A stretch of DNA of 64,000 nucleotides from Pisaster brevispinus (GCA_023634235.1 JAMKCF010000003.1:16896742-16960741); one strand, 5' to 3'. Positions 1 through 14,600 are shown, counted from the stretch's first letter. Numbers and translations are program-made. Notes: generated by a model not told the origin, from the sequence alone.

Positions 1-2990
1 GGACCACGGTTCGAATCCCGACAAGGTCCTTGATTCACTTGTTCTTTTTTCTAAGTCTTTAGATTTGAATCATGATTTCACTTATGAGGTAAGAATTTCG
101 CTTGTCTTTGCGTTGAACAAATAGCCCAGTGGTTGGGAGATAGTTTCTGGTGGGTCGGGACCACGGTTCTAATCCCGGCAGTGTCCTTGATTCACTTTTT
201 CTTTTTTCTAAGTCTTTAGATTTGAATCTTGATTTCACTTATGATGTAGGAATTTCGCTTGTCTTTGCGTGGAACAAATAGCCCAGTGGTTGGGAGATAG
301 TTTCTGATGGGTCGGGACCACGGTTCGAATACCGGCAAAGTCCTTGATTCACTTTTACTTTTTTCTGAGTCTAAAGATTTGAATCATGATTTCACTTATG
401 AGGTAGATATTTCGCTTGTCTTTGCGTGGAACACGTAGCCCAGTGGCTTGGAAATAGTTTCTGGTATGTCGGGACCACGGTTCGAATCCCGGCAGGGTCC
501 TTGATTCACTTTTTATTTTTTCTAAGTCTTTAGATTTGAATCATGATTTCACTTATGAGGTATAGATTGCGCTTGTCTTTGCGTGGAACAAATAGCCCAG
601 TGGTTGGGAGATAGTTTCTGGTGGATCGGGACCACGGTTCGAATCTGGGCGGTGTCCTTCATTCACTTTTTCTTTTTTCTGAGTCTAAAGATTTGAATCA
701 TGATTTCACTTATGAGGTAGATATTTCGCTTGTCTTTGCGTGGAACAAATAGGCCAGTGGTTGGGAGATAGTTTCTGGTGGGTCGGGACCACGGTTCTAA
801 TCCCGGCAGTGTCCTTGATTCACTTTTTATTTTTTCTAAGTTTTTAGATTTGAATCATTATTTCAATTATGAGGTAGGAATTTCGCTTGTCTTTGCTTGG
901 AACAAATAGCCCAGTGGTTGGGAGACAGTTTCTGGTTGATCGGGACCAAGGTTCGAATCCCGGCAGGGTCCTTGATTCACTTTTTCTTTTTTCTAAGTCT
1001 TTAGATTTGAATCATGATTTCACTTATGAGGTAAGAATTTCGCTTGTCTTTGCGTGGAACAAATAGCCCAGTGGTTGGGAGATAGTTTCTGATGGGTCGG
1101 GACCACGGTTCGAATACCGGCAAAGTCCTTGATTCACTTTTACTTTTTTCTGAGTCTAAAGATTTGAATCATGATTTCACTTATGAGGTAGATATTTCGC
1201 TTGTCTTTGCGTGGAACACGTAGCCCAGTGGCTTGGAAATAGTTTCTGGTATGTCGGGACCACGGTTCGAATCCCGGCAGGGTCCTTGATTCACTTTTTA
1301 TTTTTTCTAAGTCTTTAGATTTGAATCATGATTTCACTTATGAGGTATAGATTGCGCTTGTCTTTGCGTGGAACAAATAGCCCAGTGGTTGGGAGATAGT
1401 TTCTGGTGGATCGGGACCACGGTTCGAATCTGGGCGGTGTCCTTCATTCACTTTTTCTTTTTTCTGAGTCTAAAGATTTGAATCATGATTTCACTTATGA
1501 GGTAGATATTTCGCTTGTCTTTGCGTGGAACAAATAGGCCAGTGGTTGGGAGATAGTTTCTGGTGGGTCGGGACCACGGTTCTAATCCCGGCAGTGTCCT
1601 TGATTCACTTTTTATTTTTTCTAAGTTTTTAGATTTGAATCATTATTTCAATTATGAGGTAGGAATTTCGCTTGTCTTTGCTTGGAACAAATAGCCCAGT
1701 GGTTGGGAGACAGTTTCTGGTTGATCGGGACCAAGGTTCGAATCCCGGCAGGGTCCTTGATTCACTTTTTCTTTTTTCTAAGTCTTTAGATTTGAATCAT
1801 GATTTCACTTATGAGGTAAGAATTTCGCTTGTCTTTGCGTGGAACACATAGCCCAGTGGTTGGGAGATAGTTTCTGGTGGATCGGGACCACGGTTCGAAT
1901 CCCGGCAGTGTCCTTGATTAACTTTTTCTTTTTTCTGAGTCTAAAGATTTGAATCATGATTTCACTTATGAGGTAAGAATTTCGCATGTCTTTGCGTGGA
2001 ACACATAGCCCAGTGGTTGGGAGATAGTTTCTGGTGGATCGGGACCACGGTTCGAATCCCGGCAGGGTCCTTGATTCACTTTTTCGTTTTTCTAAGTCTT
2101 TAGATTTGAATCATGATTTCAATTATGAGGTAGGAATTTCGCTTGTCTTTGCGTGGAACAAATAGCCCAGTGGTTGGGAGACAGTTTCTGGTGGATCGGG
2201 ACCAAGGTTCGAATCCCGGCAGGGTCCTTAATTCACTTTTTATTTTTTCTAAGTCTTTAGATTTGAATCATGATTTCACTTATGAGGTATAGATTGCGCT
2301 TGTCTTTGCGTGGAACAAATAGCCCAGTGGTTGGGAGATAGTTTCTGGTGGATCGGGACCACGGTTCGAATCTGGGCGGTGTCCTTCATTCACTTTTTCT
2401 TTTTTCTGAGTCTAAAGATTTGAATCATGATTTCACTTATGAGGTAGATATTTCGCTTGTCTTTGCGTGGAACAAATAGGCCAGTGGTTGGGAGATAGTT
2501 TCTGGTGGGTCGGGACCACGGTTCTAATCCCGGCAGTGTCCTTGATTCACTTTTTATTTTTTCTAAGTTTTTAGATTTGAATCATTATTTCAATTATGAG
2601 GTAGGAATTTCGCTTGTCTTTGCTTGGAACAAATAGCCCAGTGGTTGGGAGACAGTTTCTGGTTGATCGGGACCAAGGTTCGAATCCCGGCAGGGTCCTT
2701 GATTCACTTTTTCTTTTTTCTAAGTCTTTAGATTTGAATCATGATTTCACTTATGAGGTAAGAATTTCGCTTGTCTTTGCGTGGAACACATAGCCCAGTG
2801 GTTGGGAGATAGTTTCTGGTGGATCGGGACCACGGTTCGAATCCCGGCAGTGTCCTTGATTAACTTTTTCTTTTTTCTGAGTCTAAAGATTTGAATCATG
2901 ATTTCACTTATGAGGTACGAATTTCGCACGCTTTGCGTGGAACACATAGCCCAATGGTTGGGAGATAGTTTCTGGTGGGTCGGGACCACG
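1..2990 (+). repeat. Block 1: 785-bp five-monomer higher-order repeat
   Basis: About 19 monomers. A five-monomer unit at about 250-1034 recurs at 1035-1819. The marker tttctgatgggtc sits at 301 and 1086, and gaatctgggcggtg at 641 and 1426, both 785 bp apart. A shortened third copy at 2238-2915 matches 1296-1973 at an offset of 942 bp. Marker variants are tatagattgcgc, gatatttcgc and B boxes broken to ttctaatcc (about 167, 795, 1580, 2523). Only scattered differences separate the copies, so this duplication is recent. Confidence 0.9.
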
Positions 2991-5900
2991 GTTCGAATCC
3001 CGGCAATGTCCTTGGTTCACTTTTTCCTTTTTCTGAGTCTAAAGATTTGAATCATGATTTCACTTATGTGGTAGGAATTTCGCTTGTGTTTGGGTGGAAC
3101 ACATAGCCCAGTGGTTGGGATATAGTTTCTGGTGGATCGGGACCACGGTTCGAATCCCGGCAAAGTCCTTGATTTACTTTTTCTTCGGTCTGAGTCTAAA
3201 GATTTGAATCCTGATTTCACTTATGAGGTAGATATTTCGCTTGTCTTTGCGTGGAACAAATAGCCCAGTGGTTGGGAAATAGTTTCTGGTGGGTCGGGAC
3301 TACGGTTCGAATCCCGACAAGGTCCTTGATTCACTTTTTTTTGCTGAGTCTAAGGATTTGAATCATGATTTCACTTATGAGGTAAGATTTTCGCTTGTCT
3401 TTGCGTGGAACAAATAGCCCAGTGGTTGGGAGACAGTTTCTGGTGGATCCGGACCACGGTTCGAATCCCGGCAGGGTCCTTGATTCACTTGTTCTTTTTT
3501 CTAAGTCTTTAGATTTGAATCATGATTTTACTTATGAGGTACGAATTTCGCACGCTTTGCGTGGAACAAATAGCCCAATGGTTGGGAGATAGTTTCTGGT
3601 GGATCGGGACCACGGTTCGAATCCCGGCAGGGTCCTTTATTCACTTTTTCTTTTTTCTAAGTCTTTAGATTTGAATCATGATTTCACTTATGATGTATAG
3701 ATTGCGCTTGTCTTTGCGTGGAACAAATAGCCCAGTGGCTGGGCGATAGTTTCTGGTGGATCGGGACCACGGTTCGAATCCCGGAAGTGTCCTTGATTCA
3801 CTTTTTCCTTTTTCTGAGTCTAAAGATTTTTATCATGATTTCACTTATGAGGTAAGAATTTCGCTTGTGTTTGCGTGGAATAGATAGCCCAGTAGTTGGG
3901 AGGTAGTTTCTGGTGGATCCGGACCACGGTTCGAATCCCGGCAGGGTCCTTGATTCACTTGTTCTTTTTTCTAAGTCTTTAGATTTGAATCATGATTTTA
4001 CTTATGAGGTACGAATTTCGCACGCTTTGCGTGGAACAAATAGCCCAATGGTTGGGAGATAGTTTCTGGTGGATCGGGACCACGGTTCGAATCCCGGCAG
4101 GGTCCTTTATTCACTTTTTCTTTTTTCTTAGTCTTTAGATTTGAATCATGATTTCACTTATAAGGTAAGAATTTCTCTTGTCTTTGCGTGGAACAGATAG
4201 CCCAGTGGTTGGGAGATAGTTTCTGGTGGGTCGGAACCATGGTTCGAATCCCGGAAGTGTCCTTGATTCACTTTTTCCTTTTTCTGAGTCTAAAGATTTG
4301 AATCATGATTTCACTTATGAGGTAAGAATTTCGCTTGTGTTTGCGTGGAACAGATAGCCCAGTGGTTGGGAGATAGTTTCTGGTGGGTCGGGACCATGGT
4401 TCGAATCCCGGCAGTGTCCTTGATTGACTTTTTCCTTTTTCTAAGTCTTTATATTTGAATCATGATTTCACTTATGAGGTAAGAATTTCGCTTGTCTTTG
4501 CGTGGAACAGATAACCCAGTGGTTGGGAGATAGTTTCTGGTGGGTCGGGACCATGGTTCGAATCCCGGCAGTGTCCTAGATTAACTTTTTCTTTTTTCTG
4601 AGTCTAAAGATTTTAATCATGATTTCACTTATGAGGTAAGAATTTCGCTTGTCTTTGCGTGGAACAAATAGCCCAGTGGTTTGGAGATAGTTTCTGGTGG
4701 GTCGGGACCATGGTTCGAATCCCGGCAGTGTCCTTGATTCACTTTTTCTTTTTTCTAAGTCTTTAAATTTGAATCATGATTTCACTTATGAGGTAGGAAT
4801 TTCGCTTGTCTTTGCGTGGAACAGATGACCCAGTGGCTGGGAGACAGTTTCTGTTGGATCGGAACCCCGGTTCAAATCCCGGCAGTGTCCTTGATTCACT
4901 TTTTCTTTTTCATAAGTCTAAAGATTTGAATCATGATTTCACTTATGAGGTAGGAATTTCGCTTGTCTTTGCGCGGAACAAACAGCCCAATGGTTGGGAG
5001 ATAGTTTGTGGTGGGTCGGGACCACGGTTCGAATCCCGGCAGTGTTCTTGATTCACTTTTTCCTTTTTCTGAGTCTAAAGATTTGAATCATGATTTCACT
5101 TATGTGGTAGGAATTTCGCTTGTTTTTGCGTGGAACAGATAGCCCAGTGGTTGGGAGATAGTTTCTGGTGGATCGGGATCCCGGTTCTTATCCCGGCAAA
5201 GTCTTTGATTCACTTTTTCTTTTGTCTGAGTCTAAAGATTTGAATCATGATTTCACTTATGAGGTAATAATTTCGCTGGTCTTTGCGTGGAACAAATAGC
5301 CCAGTGGTTAAGAGATAGTTTCTGGTGAATCGGGACCCCGGTTCGAATCCCGGCAGGGTCCTTGATTCACGTTTTCTTGTTTCTAAGTCTAAGGATTTGA
5401 ATCATGATTTCAATATGACGTAGGAATTTCGCTTGTCTTTGCGTGGAATAGATAGCCCAATGGTTGGGAGATAGTTTCTGGTGGATCGGGACCACGGTTC
5501 GAATCCCGGCAGGGTCCTTTATTCACTTTTTCTTTTTTCTAAGTCTTTAGATTTGAATCATGATTTCACTTATGATGTATAGATTGCGCTTGTCTTTGCG
5601 TGGAACAAATAGCCCAGTGGCTGGGCGATAGTTTCTGGTGGATCGGGACCACGGTTCGAATCCCGGAAGTGTCCTTGATTCACTTTTTCCTTTTTCTGAG
5701 TCTAAAGATTTTTATCATGATTTCACTTATGAGGTAAGAATTTCGCTTGTGTTTGCGTGGAATAGATAGCCCAGTAGTTGGGAGGTAGTTTCTGGTGGAT
5801 CCGGACCACGGTTCGAATCCCGGCAGGGTCCTTGATTCACTTGTTCTTTTTTCTAAGTCTTTAGATTTGAATCATGATTTTACTTATGAGGTACGAATTT

Positions 5901-7444
5901 CGCACGCTTTGCGTGGAACAAATAGCCCAATGGTTGGGAGATAGTTTCTGGTGGATCGGGACCACGGTTCGAATCCCGGCAGGGTCCTTTATTCACTTTT
6001 TCTTTTTTCTTAGTCTTTAGATTTGAATCATGATTTCACTTATAAGGTAAGAATTTCGCTTGTCTTTGCGTGGAACAGATAGCCCAGTGGTTGGGAGATA
6101 GTTTCTGGTAGATCGGGACCCCCGTTCAAATCACGGCAGGGTCCTTGATCCCCTTACCTTTTTTCTGAGTCTAAAGATTTGAATCATGATTTCACTTATG
6201 AGGTAGGAATTTCGCTTGTCTTTGCGTGGAACAGATAGCCCAGTGGTTGGGAGATAGTTTCTGGTAGATCGGGACCCCGGTTGGAATCCCGGCAAAGTTC
6301 TTGATTCACTTTTTTCTGTTTTCTAAGTCTTTAGATTTGAATCATGATTTCACTTATGAGGTAATAATTTCGCTGGTCTTTGCGTGGAACAAATAGCCCA
6401 GTGGTTAAGAGATAGTTTCTGGTGAATCGGGACCCCGGTTCGAATCCCGGCAGGGTCCTTGATTCACTTTTTCTTGTTTCTAAGTCTAAAGATTTGATTT
6501 ATGATTTCACTTATGAGGTAATAATTTCGCTGGTCTTTGCGTGGAACAAATAGCCCAGTGGTTAAGAGATAGTTTCTTGTGAATCGGGATCCCGGTTCGA
6601 ATCCCGGCAGGGTCCTTAATTCACTTTTTCTTGTTTCTAAGTCTAAGGATTTGAATCATGATTTTACTTATGACGTAGGAATTTCGCTTGTCTTTGCGTG
6701 GAATAGATAGCCCAGTAGTTGGGAGGTAGTTTCTGGTGGATCGGGACCACTGTTCGAATCCCGACAAGGTCCTTGATTCACTTTTTCTTTTTTGTTGAGT
6801 CTTAAGATTTGAATCATGATTTCATTTATGAGGTAGGAATTTCGCTAGTCTTTGCGTGGAACAGATAGCCCAGTGGTTGGGAGATAGTTTCTGGTGGATC
6901 GGGACCCCGGTTCGAATCCCGGCAGGGTCCTTGATTCACTTTTTTCTGTTTTCTAAGTCTTTAGATTTGAATCATGATTTCACTTATGAGGTAGGAATTC
7001 CGCTTGTCTTTGCGTGGAACAAATAGCCCAGTGGTTAAGAGATAGTTTCTGGTGAATCGGGACCCCGGTTCGAATCCCGGCAGGGTCCTTGATTCACTTT
7101 TTCTTGTTTCTAAGTCTAAAGATTTGATTTATGATTTCATTTATGAGGTTATAATTTCGCTGGTCTTTGCGTGGAACAAATAGCCCAGTGGTTAAGAGAT
7201 AGTTTCTTGTGAATCGGGACCCCGGTTCGAATCCCGGCAGGGTCCTTGATCCCCTTTTTTTTTTTTCTGAGTCTAAAGATTTGAACCATGATTTCACTTA
7301 TGAGTTAAGAATTTCGCTTGTCTTTGCGTGAAACAGATAGCCCAGTGGTTAGGAGATAGTTTCTGGTGGATCGAGACCACGGTTCGAATCCCGGCAGTGT
7401 CCTTGATCTTCTTTTTTTTTTCTGAGTCTAATGATTTGAATCCT
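2991..7444 (+). repeat. Block 2: mixed monomers with a ~1.88 kb offset duplication
   Basis: About 28 monomers. A stretch near 3,590-4,170 reappears near 5,472-6,050 at an offset of 1,882 bp (about 12 monomers); the tgatgtatagattgcgc marker lies at 3,691 and 5,573. The rare variant cgcacgctttgcg occurs at about 2,925, 3,548, 4,018 and 5,900. A monomer near 4,820-4,890 has both boxes altered (tgacccagtgg and ttcaaatcc). The first ttcttatcc B box is near 5,186. Units with tggttaagagatag recur from about 5,300 to 7,200. No gene is visible. Confidence 0.85.
4824..4890 (+). other. Example of doubly altered family (A box tgaccc, B box ttcaaa)
   Basis: Here the A box reads tgacccagtgg instead of tagcccagtgg, and the B box reads ggttcaaatcc instead of ggttcgaatcc. 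Both changes fall on strongly constrained positions. They travel together with gagacagtttctgttggatcgg in many monomers between 4.8 and 47 kb. Confidence 0.8.
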
Positions 7445-10400
7445 GATTTCACTTATGTGGTAGGAATTTCGCTTGTCTTTGCGTGGAACAGAAAGCCCAG
7501 TGGTTAGGAGATAGTATCGGGTGGATCGGGACCCCGGTTGGAATCCGGGCAGGGTCCTCTATCCCCTTTTTCTTTTTTCTGAGTCTAAAGATTTGAACCA
7601 TGATTTCACTTATGAGTTAAGAATTTCGCTTGTCTTTGCGTGAAACAGATAGCCCAGTGGTTGGGAGATAGTTTCTGGTGGAATCGAGACCTAGGTTCGA
7701 ATCCCGGCAGTGTCCTTGATCTGCTTTTTTTTTTCTTTTTTTAGTCTAGGGATTTGAATCATGATTTCACTGATGACGTAGGAATTTCGCTTGTCTTTGC
7801 GTGGAACAGTTAGCCCAGTGGTTGGGGGATAGTTTCTGGTGGATCGGGACAACGGTTCGAATCCCGACAAGGTCCTTGATCCCCTTACCTTTTTTCTGAG
7901 TCTAAAGATTTGAATCATGATTTCACTTATGAGGTAGGAATTTCGCTTGTCTTTGCGTGGAACAGATAGCCCAGTGGTTGGGAGATAGTTTCTGGTAGAT
8001 CGGGACCCCGGTTGGAATCCCGGCAAAGTTCTTGATTCACTTTTTTCTGTTTTCTAAGTCTTTAGATTTGAATCATGATTTCACTTATGACGTAGGAATT
8101 TCGCTTGTCTTTGCGTGGAACAGATAGCCCAGTGGTTGGGACACAGTTTCTGGTGGATCATGACCCCGGTTCGAATCCCGGCAGGGTCCATGAATAACTT
8201 TTTCTTTTTTCTAAGTCTTTATATTTGAATCATGATTTCACTTATGAGGTAAGAATTTCGCATGTCTTTGCGTGGAAAAGATAGCCCAGTGGTTGGGAGA
8301 TAATTTCTGGTGGATCGGGACCACGGTTCGAATCCCGGCAGTGTCCTTGATCTTCTTTTTCTTGTTTTCTGAGTCTAAGGATTTGAATCATGATTTCACT
8401 CATGACGTATGAATTTCGCTTGTCTTTGCGTGGAACAGATATCCCAGTGGTTGGGAAATAGTTTCTGGTGGATCGGGACCCCGGTTCAAATCCCGGCAGT
8501 GTCCTTGATTCTCTTTTTCTTGTTTTCTGAGTCTAAGGATTTGAATCATGATTTCACTTATGACGTTTGAATTTTGCTTGTCTTTGCGTGGAACAGATAG
8601 CCCAGTGGTTGGGAGATAGTTTCTGGTAGATCGGGACCACGGTTCGAATCCCTGCAGTGTCCTTGATCTTCTTTTTCTTGTTTTCTGAGTCTAAGGATTT
8701 GAATCATGATTTCACTTATGAGGTAAGAATTTCGCTTGTCTTTGCGTGGAACAGATAGCCCAGTGGTTGGGAGATAGTTTCTGGTGGATCGGGACCCCAG
8801 TTCGAATCCCGGCAGGGTCCTTGATTCACTTTTTTTTTCTTCTAATTCTTTATATTTGAATCATTATTTCACTTATGACGTATGAATTTTGCTTGTCTTT
8901 GCGTGGAACAGATAGCCCAGTGCTTGGGAGATAGTTTCTGGTAGATCGGGACCACGGTTCGAATCCCGGCAGTGTCCTTGATCTTCTTTTTCTTGTTTTC
9001 TGAGTCTAAGGATTTGAATCATGATTTCACTCATGACGTATGAATTTCGCTTGTCTTTGCGTGGAACAGATATCCCAGTGGTTGGGAAATAGTTTCTGGT
9101 GGATCGGGACCCCGGTTCAAATCCCGGCAGTGTCCTTGATTCTCTTTTTCTTGTTTTCTGAGTCTTTAGATTTGAATCATGGTTTCACTTATGACGTATG
9201 AATTTCGCTTGTCTTTGCGTGGAACAGATAGCACAGTGGTTGGGAGATAGTTTCTGGTGGATCGGAACCACGGTTCGAATCCCGACAAGGTCCTTCATCT
9301 TCTTTTTCTTTTTTTCTGAGTCTAAAGATTTGAATCATTTTTTTCACTTATGAGGTAGGAATTTCGCTTGTCTTTGCATTGAACAGATAGCCCAGTGGTT
9401 GGGAGATAGTTTCTGGTGGATCGGGATCACTGTTCGAATCCCGACAAGGTCCTTGAATAACTTTTTCTTTTTTTCTAAGTCTTTAGATTTGAATCATGAT
9501 TTCACTTATGAGGTAAGAATTTCGCATGTGTTTGCGTGGAAAAGATAGCCCAGTGGTTGGGAGATAATTTCTGGTGGATCGGGACCACGGTTCGAATCCC
9601 GGCAGTGTCCTTGATCTTCTTTTTCTTGTTTTCTGAGTCTAAGGATTTGAATCATGATTTCACTCATGACGTATGAATTTCGCTTGTCTTTGCGTGGAAC
9701 AGATATCCCAGTGGTTGGGAAATAGTTTCTGGTGCATCGGGACCACGGTTCGAATCCCGGCAGGGTCCTTGATTCACTTTTTCTTTTTTCTGAGTCTAAA
9801 GATTTGAATCATGATTTCATTTATGACGTAGGAATTTCGCTTGTCATTGCGTGGAACAAATAGCCCAGTGGTTGGCAGATAGTTCTGGGGGTTCGGGACC
9901 ACGGTTCTAATCCCGGCAGTGTCCTTGATTTACTTTTTCTTTTTTCTGAGTCTAAAGATTTGAATCATGATTTCACTTATGAGGTAAGAATTTCGCTTGT
10001 CTTTGCGTGGAACAGATAGCCCAGTGCTTGGGAGACAGTTTTTGGTGGATCATGACCCCGGTTCGAATCCCGGCAGGGTCCTTGAATAACTTTTTCTTTT
10101 TTTGTAAGTCTTTAGATTTGAATCATGATTTCACTTATGAGGTAGGAATTTCGCTTGTCTTTGCGTGGAACAGATAGCCAAGTGGTTGTGAGATAGTTTC
10201 TGCTGGGTCGGGACCACGGTTCGAATCCCGGCAGTGTCCTTGATTCACTTTTTTCTTTTTTCTGAGTCTAAAGAGTTGAATCATGATTTCACTTATGTGG
10301 TAGGAATTTCGCTTGTCTTTGCGTGGAACACATAGCCCAGTGGTTGGGACACAGTTTCTAGTGGATCGGGGCCCGGTTCGAATCCCGACTAGGTCCTTGA

Positions 10401-11689
10401 TTCACTTTTTCTTTTTTCTGTGTCTAAAGATTTGATTCATGATTTCACTTATGAGGTAAAAATTTCGCATGTCTTTGAGTGGAAAAGATAGCCCACTGGT
10501 TGGGAGATAATTTCTGGTGGATCGGGACCACGGTTCGAATCCCGGCAGTGTCCTTGATCTTCTTTTTCTTGTTTTCTGAGTCTAAGGATTTGAATCATGA
10601 TTTCACTCATGACGTTCAAATTTCGCCTGTCTTTGCGTGGAACAGATAGCCCAGTGGTTGGGAGATAGTTTCTGGTGGATCGGGACCACGGTTCGAATCC
10701 CGGCAATGCCTTGATTCCCTTTTTTTTCTGAGTCTTTAGATTTGAATCATGATTTCACTTATGACGTAGGAATTTCGCTTGTCTTTGCGTGGAACAGATA
10801 GCCCAGTGGTTGGGAGATAGTTTCTGGTGGATCGGGACCACTGTTCGAATCCCGGCAACGTCCTTGATTCACTTTTTTTTCTGAGTCTTTAGATTTGAAT
10901 CATGATTTCACTTATGACGTAGGAATTCCGCTTGTCTTTCCGTGGAATAGATAGCCAAGTGGTTGGGAGATAGTTTCTGGTGGGTTGGGACCATGGTTCG
11001 AATCCGGGCAGTGTCCTTGATTCACTTTTTCGTTTTTCTAAGTCTTTAAATTTGAATCATGATTTCACTTATGAGGTAGGAATTTCGCTTGTCTTTGCGT
11101 GGAACAAATAGCCCAGTGGTTGGGAGATAGTTTCTGGTGGGTCGGGACCATGGTTCGAATCCCGGCAGTGTCCTTGATTCACTTTTTCTTTTTTCTAAAT
11201 CTTTAAATTTGAATCATGATTTCACTTATGAGGTAGGAATTTCGCTTGTCTTTGCGTGGAACAAACAGCCCAGTGGTTGGGAGATGGTTTGTGGTGGGTC
11301 GGGACCACGGTTCGAATCCCTGCAGTTTTCTTGATTCACTTTTTCCTTTTTCTGAGTCTAAAGATTTGAATCATGATTTCACTTATGTGGTAGGAATTTC
11401 GCTTGTTTTTGCGTGGAACAGATAGCCCAGTGGTCGGAGACAGTTTCTGGTGGATCGGGACCACGGTTCGAATCCCGGCAGGGTCCTTGATTCACTTTTT
11501 CCTTTTTCTGAGTCTAAAGATTTGAATCATGATTTCACTTATGTGGTAGGAATTTCGCTTGTTTTTGCGTGGAACAGATAGCCCAGTGGTTGGGAGCTAG
11601 TTTCTGGTGGATCGGGATCCCGGTTCTTATCCCGGCAAAGTCATTGATTCACTTTTTCTTTTGTCTGAGTCTAAAGATTTGAATCATGA
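7445..11689 (+). repeat. Block 3a: first copy of ~4.24 kb (27-monomer) tandem duplication
   Basis: This block is directly followed by its near copy. The rare marker agtatcgggtgg is at 7,513 here and 11,756 in the second copy, 4,243 bp later. tctaattctt is at 8,841 here and at 13,083 in the copy. The block includes units with ggatcatgacccc (8,160 and 10,050), aaagatagccc, tatcccagtgg and gtttctgctgg. Part of its start (about 7,860-8,040) also resembles 6,120-6,300, showing an older duplication of about 11 monomers. Confidence 0.9.
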
Positions 11690-14600
11690 TTTCACTTATG
11701 TGGTAGGAATTTCGCTTGTCTTTGCGTGGAACAGAAAGCCCAGTGGTTAGGAGATAGTATCGGGTGGATCGGGACCCCGGTTGGAATCCGGGCAGGGTCC
11801 TCTATCCCCTTTTTCTTTTTTCTGAGTCTAAAGATTTGAACCATGATTTCACTTATGAGTTAAGAATTTCGCTTGTCTTTGCGTGAAACAGATAGCCCAG
11901 TGGTTGGGAGATAGTTTCTGGTGGAATCGAGACCTAGGTTCGAATCCCGGCAGTGTCCTTGATCTGCTTTTTTTTTTCTTTTTTTAGTCTAGGGATTTGA
12001 ATCATGATTTCACTGATGACGTAGGAATTTCGCTTGTCTTTGCGTGGAACAGTTAGCCCAGTGGTTGGGGGATAGTTTCTGGTGGATCGGGACAACGGTT
12101 CGAATCCCGACAAGGTCCTTGATCCCCTTACCTTTTTTCTGAGTCTAAAGATTTGAATCATGATTTCACTTATGAGGTAGGAATTTCGCTTGTCTTTGCG
12201 TGGAACAGATAGCCCAGTGGTTGGGAGATAGTTTCTGGTAGATCGGGACCCCGGTTGGAATCCCGGCAAAGTTCTTGATTCACTTTTTTCTGTTTTCTAA
12301 GTCTTTAGATTTGAATCATGATTTCACTTATGACGTAGGAATTTCGCTTGTCTTTGCGTGGAACAGATAGCCCAGTGGTTGGGACACAGTTTCTGGTGGA
12401 TCATGACCCCGGTTCGAATCCCGGCAGGGTCCATGAATAACTTTTTCTTTTTTCTAAGTCTTTATATTTGAATCATGATTTCACTTATGAGGTAAGAATT
12501 TCGCATGTCTTTGCGTGGAAAAGATAGCCCAGTGGTTGGGAGATAATTTCTGGTGGATCGGGACCACGGTTCGAATCCCGGCAGTGTCCTTGATCTTCTT
12601 TTTCTTGTTTTCTGAGTCTAAGGATTTGAATCATGATTTCACTCATGACGTATGAATTTCGCTTGTCTTTGCGTGGAACAGATATCCCAGTGGTTGGGAA
12701 ATAGTTTCTGGTGGATCGGGACCCCGGTTCAAATCCCGGCAGTGTCCTTGATTCTCTTTTTCTTGTTTTCTGAGTCTAAGGATTTGAATCATGATTTCAC
12801 TTATGACGTTTGAATTTTGCTTGTCTTTGCGTGGAACAGATAGCCCAGTGGTTGGGAGATAGTTTCTGGTAGATCGGGACCACGGTTCGAATCCCGGCAG
12901 TGTCCTTGATCTTCTTTTTCTTGTTTTCTGAGTCTAAGGATTTGAATCATGATTTCACTTATGAGGTAAGAATTTCGCTTGTCTTTGCGTGGAACAGATA
13001 GCCCAGTGGTTGGGAGATAGTTTCTGGTGGATCGGGACCCCAGTTCGAATCCCGGCAGGGTCCTTGATTCACTTTTTTTTCTTCTAATTCTTTATATTTG
13101 AATCATTATTTCACTTATGACGTATGAATTTTGCTTGTCTTTGAGTGGAAAAGATAGCCCAGTGCTTGGGAGATAATTTCTGGTGGATCGGGACCACGGT
13201 TCGAATCCCGGCAATGCCTTGATTGACTTTTTTTTCTGAGTCTTTAGATTTGAATCATGGTTTCACTTATGACGTATGAATTTCGCTTGTCTTTGCGTGG
13301 AACAGATAGCACAGTGGTTGGGAGATAGTTTCTGGTGGATCGGAACCACGGTTCGAATCCCGACAAGGTCCTTCATCTTCTTTTTCTTTTTTTCTGAGTC
13401 TAAAGATTTGAATCATTTTTTTCACTTATGAGGTAGGAATTTCGCTTGTCTTTGCATTGAACAGATAGCCCAGTGGTTGGGAGATAGTTTCTGGTGGATC
13501 GGGATCACTGTTCGAATCCCGACAAGGTCCTTGAATAACTTTTTCTTTTTTTCTAAGTCTTTAGATTTGAATCATGATTTCACTTATGAGGTAAGAATTT
13601 CGCATGTGTTTGCGTGGAAAAGATAGCCCAGTGGTTGGGAGATAATTTCTGGTGGATCGGGACCACGGTTCGAATCCCGGCAGTGTCCTTGATCTTCTTT
13701 TTCTTGTTTTCTGAGTCTAAGGATTTGAATCATGATTTCACTCATGACGTATGAATTTCGCTTGTCTTTGCGTGGAACAGATATCCCAGTGGTTGGGAAA
13801 TAGTTTCTGGTGCATCGGGACCACGGTTCGAATCCCGGCAGGGTCCTTGATTCACTTTTTCTTTTTTCTGAGTCTAAAGATTTGAATCATGATTTCATTT
13901 ATGACGTAGGAATTTCGCTTGTCATTGCGTGGAACAAATAGCCCAGTGGTTGGCAGATAGTTTCTGGGGGTTCGGGACCACGGTTCTAATCCCGGCAGTG
14001 TCCTTGATTTACTTTTTCTTTTTTCTGAGTCTAAAGATTTGAATCATGATTTCACTTATGAGGTAAGAATTTCGCTTGTCTTTGCGTGGAACAGATAGCC
14101 CAGTGCTTGGGAGACAGTTTTTGGTGGATCATGACCCCGGTTCGAATCCCGGCAGGGTCCTTGAATAACTTTTTCTTTTTTTGTAAGTCTTTAGATTTGA
14201 ATCATGATTTCACTTATGAGGTAGGAATTTCGCTTGTCTTTGCGTGGAACAGATAGCCAAGTGGTTGTGAGATAGTTTCTGCTGGGTCGGGACCACGGTT
14301 CGAATCCCGGCAGTGTCCTTGATTCACTTTTTTCTTTTTTCTGAGTCTAAAGAGTTGAATCATGATTTCACTTATGTGGTAGGAATTTCGCTTGTCTTTG
14401 CGTGGAACACATAGCCCAGTGGTTGGGACACAGTTTCTAGTGGATCGGGGCCCGGTTCGAATCCCGACTAGGTCCTTGATTCACTTTTTCTTTTTTCTGT
14501 GTCTAAAGATTTGATTCATGATTTCACTTATGAGGTAAAAATTTCGCATGTCTTTGAGTGGAAAAGATAGCCCACTGGTTGGGAGATAATTTCTGGTGGA

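Noticed and set aside
7691..8026. Longest open frame (111 codons, minus strand) and about 60 similar short frames as protein genes
   Set aside because: They span one to two monomers, recur wherever stop codons happen to be lost, change frame every 157 bp, and have no recognisable domain or gene context. The same peptide strings appear in alternate frames.
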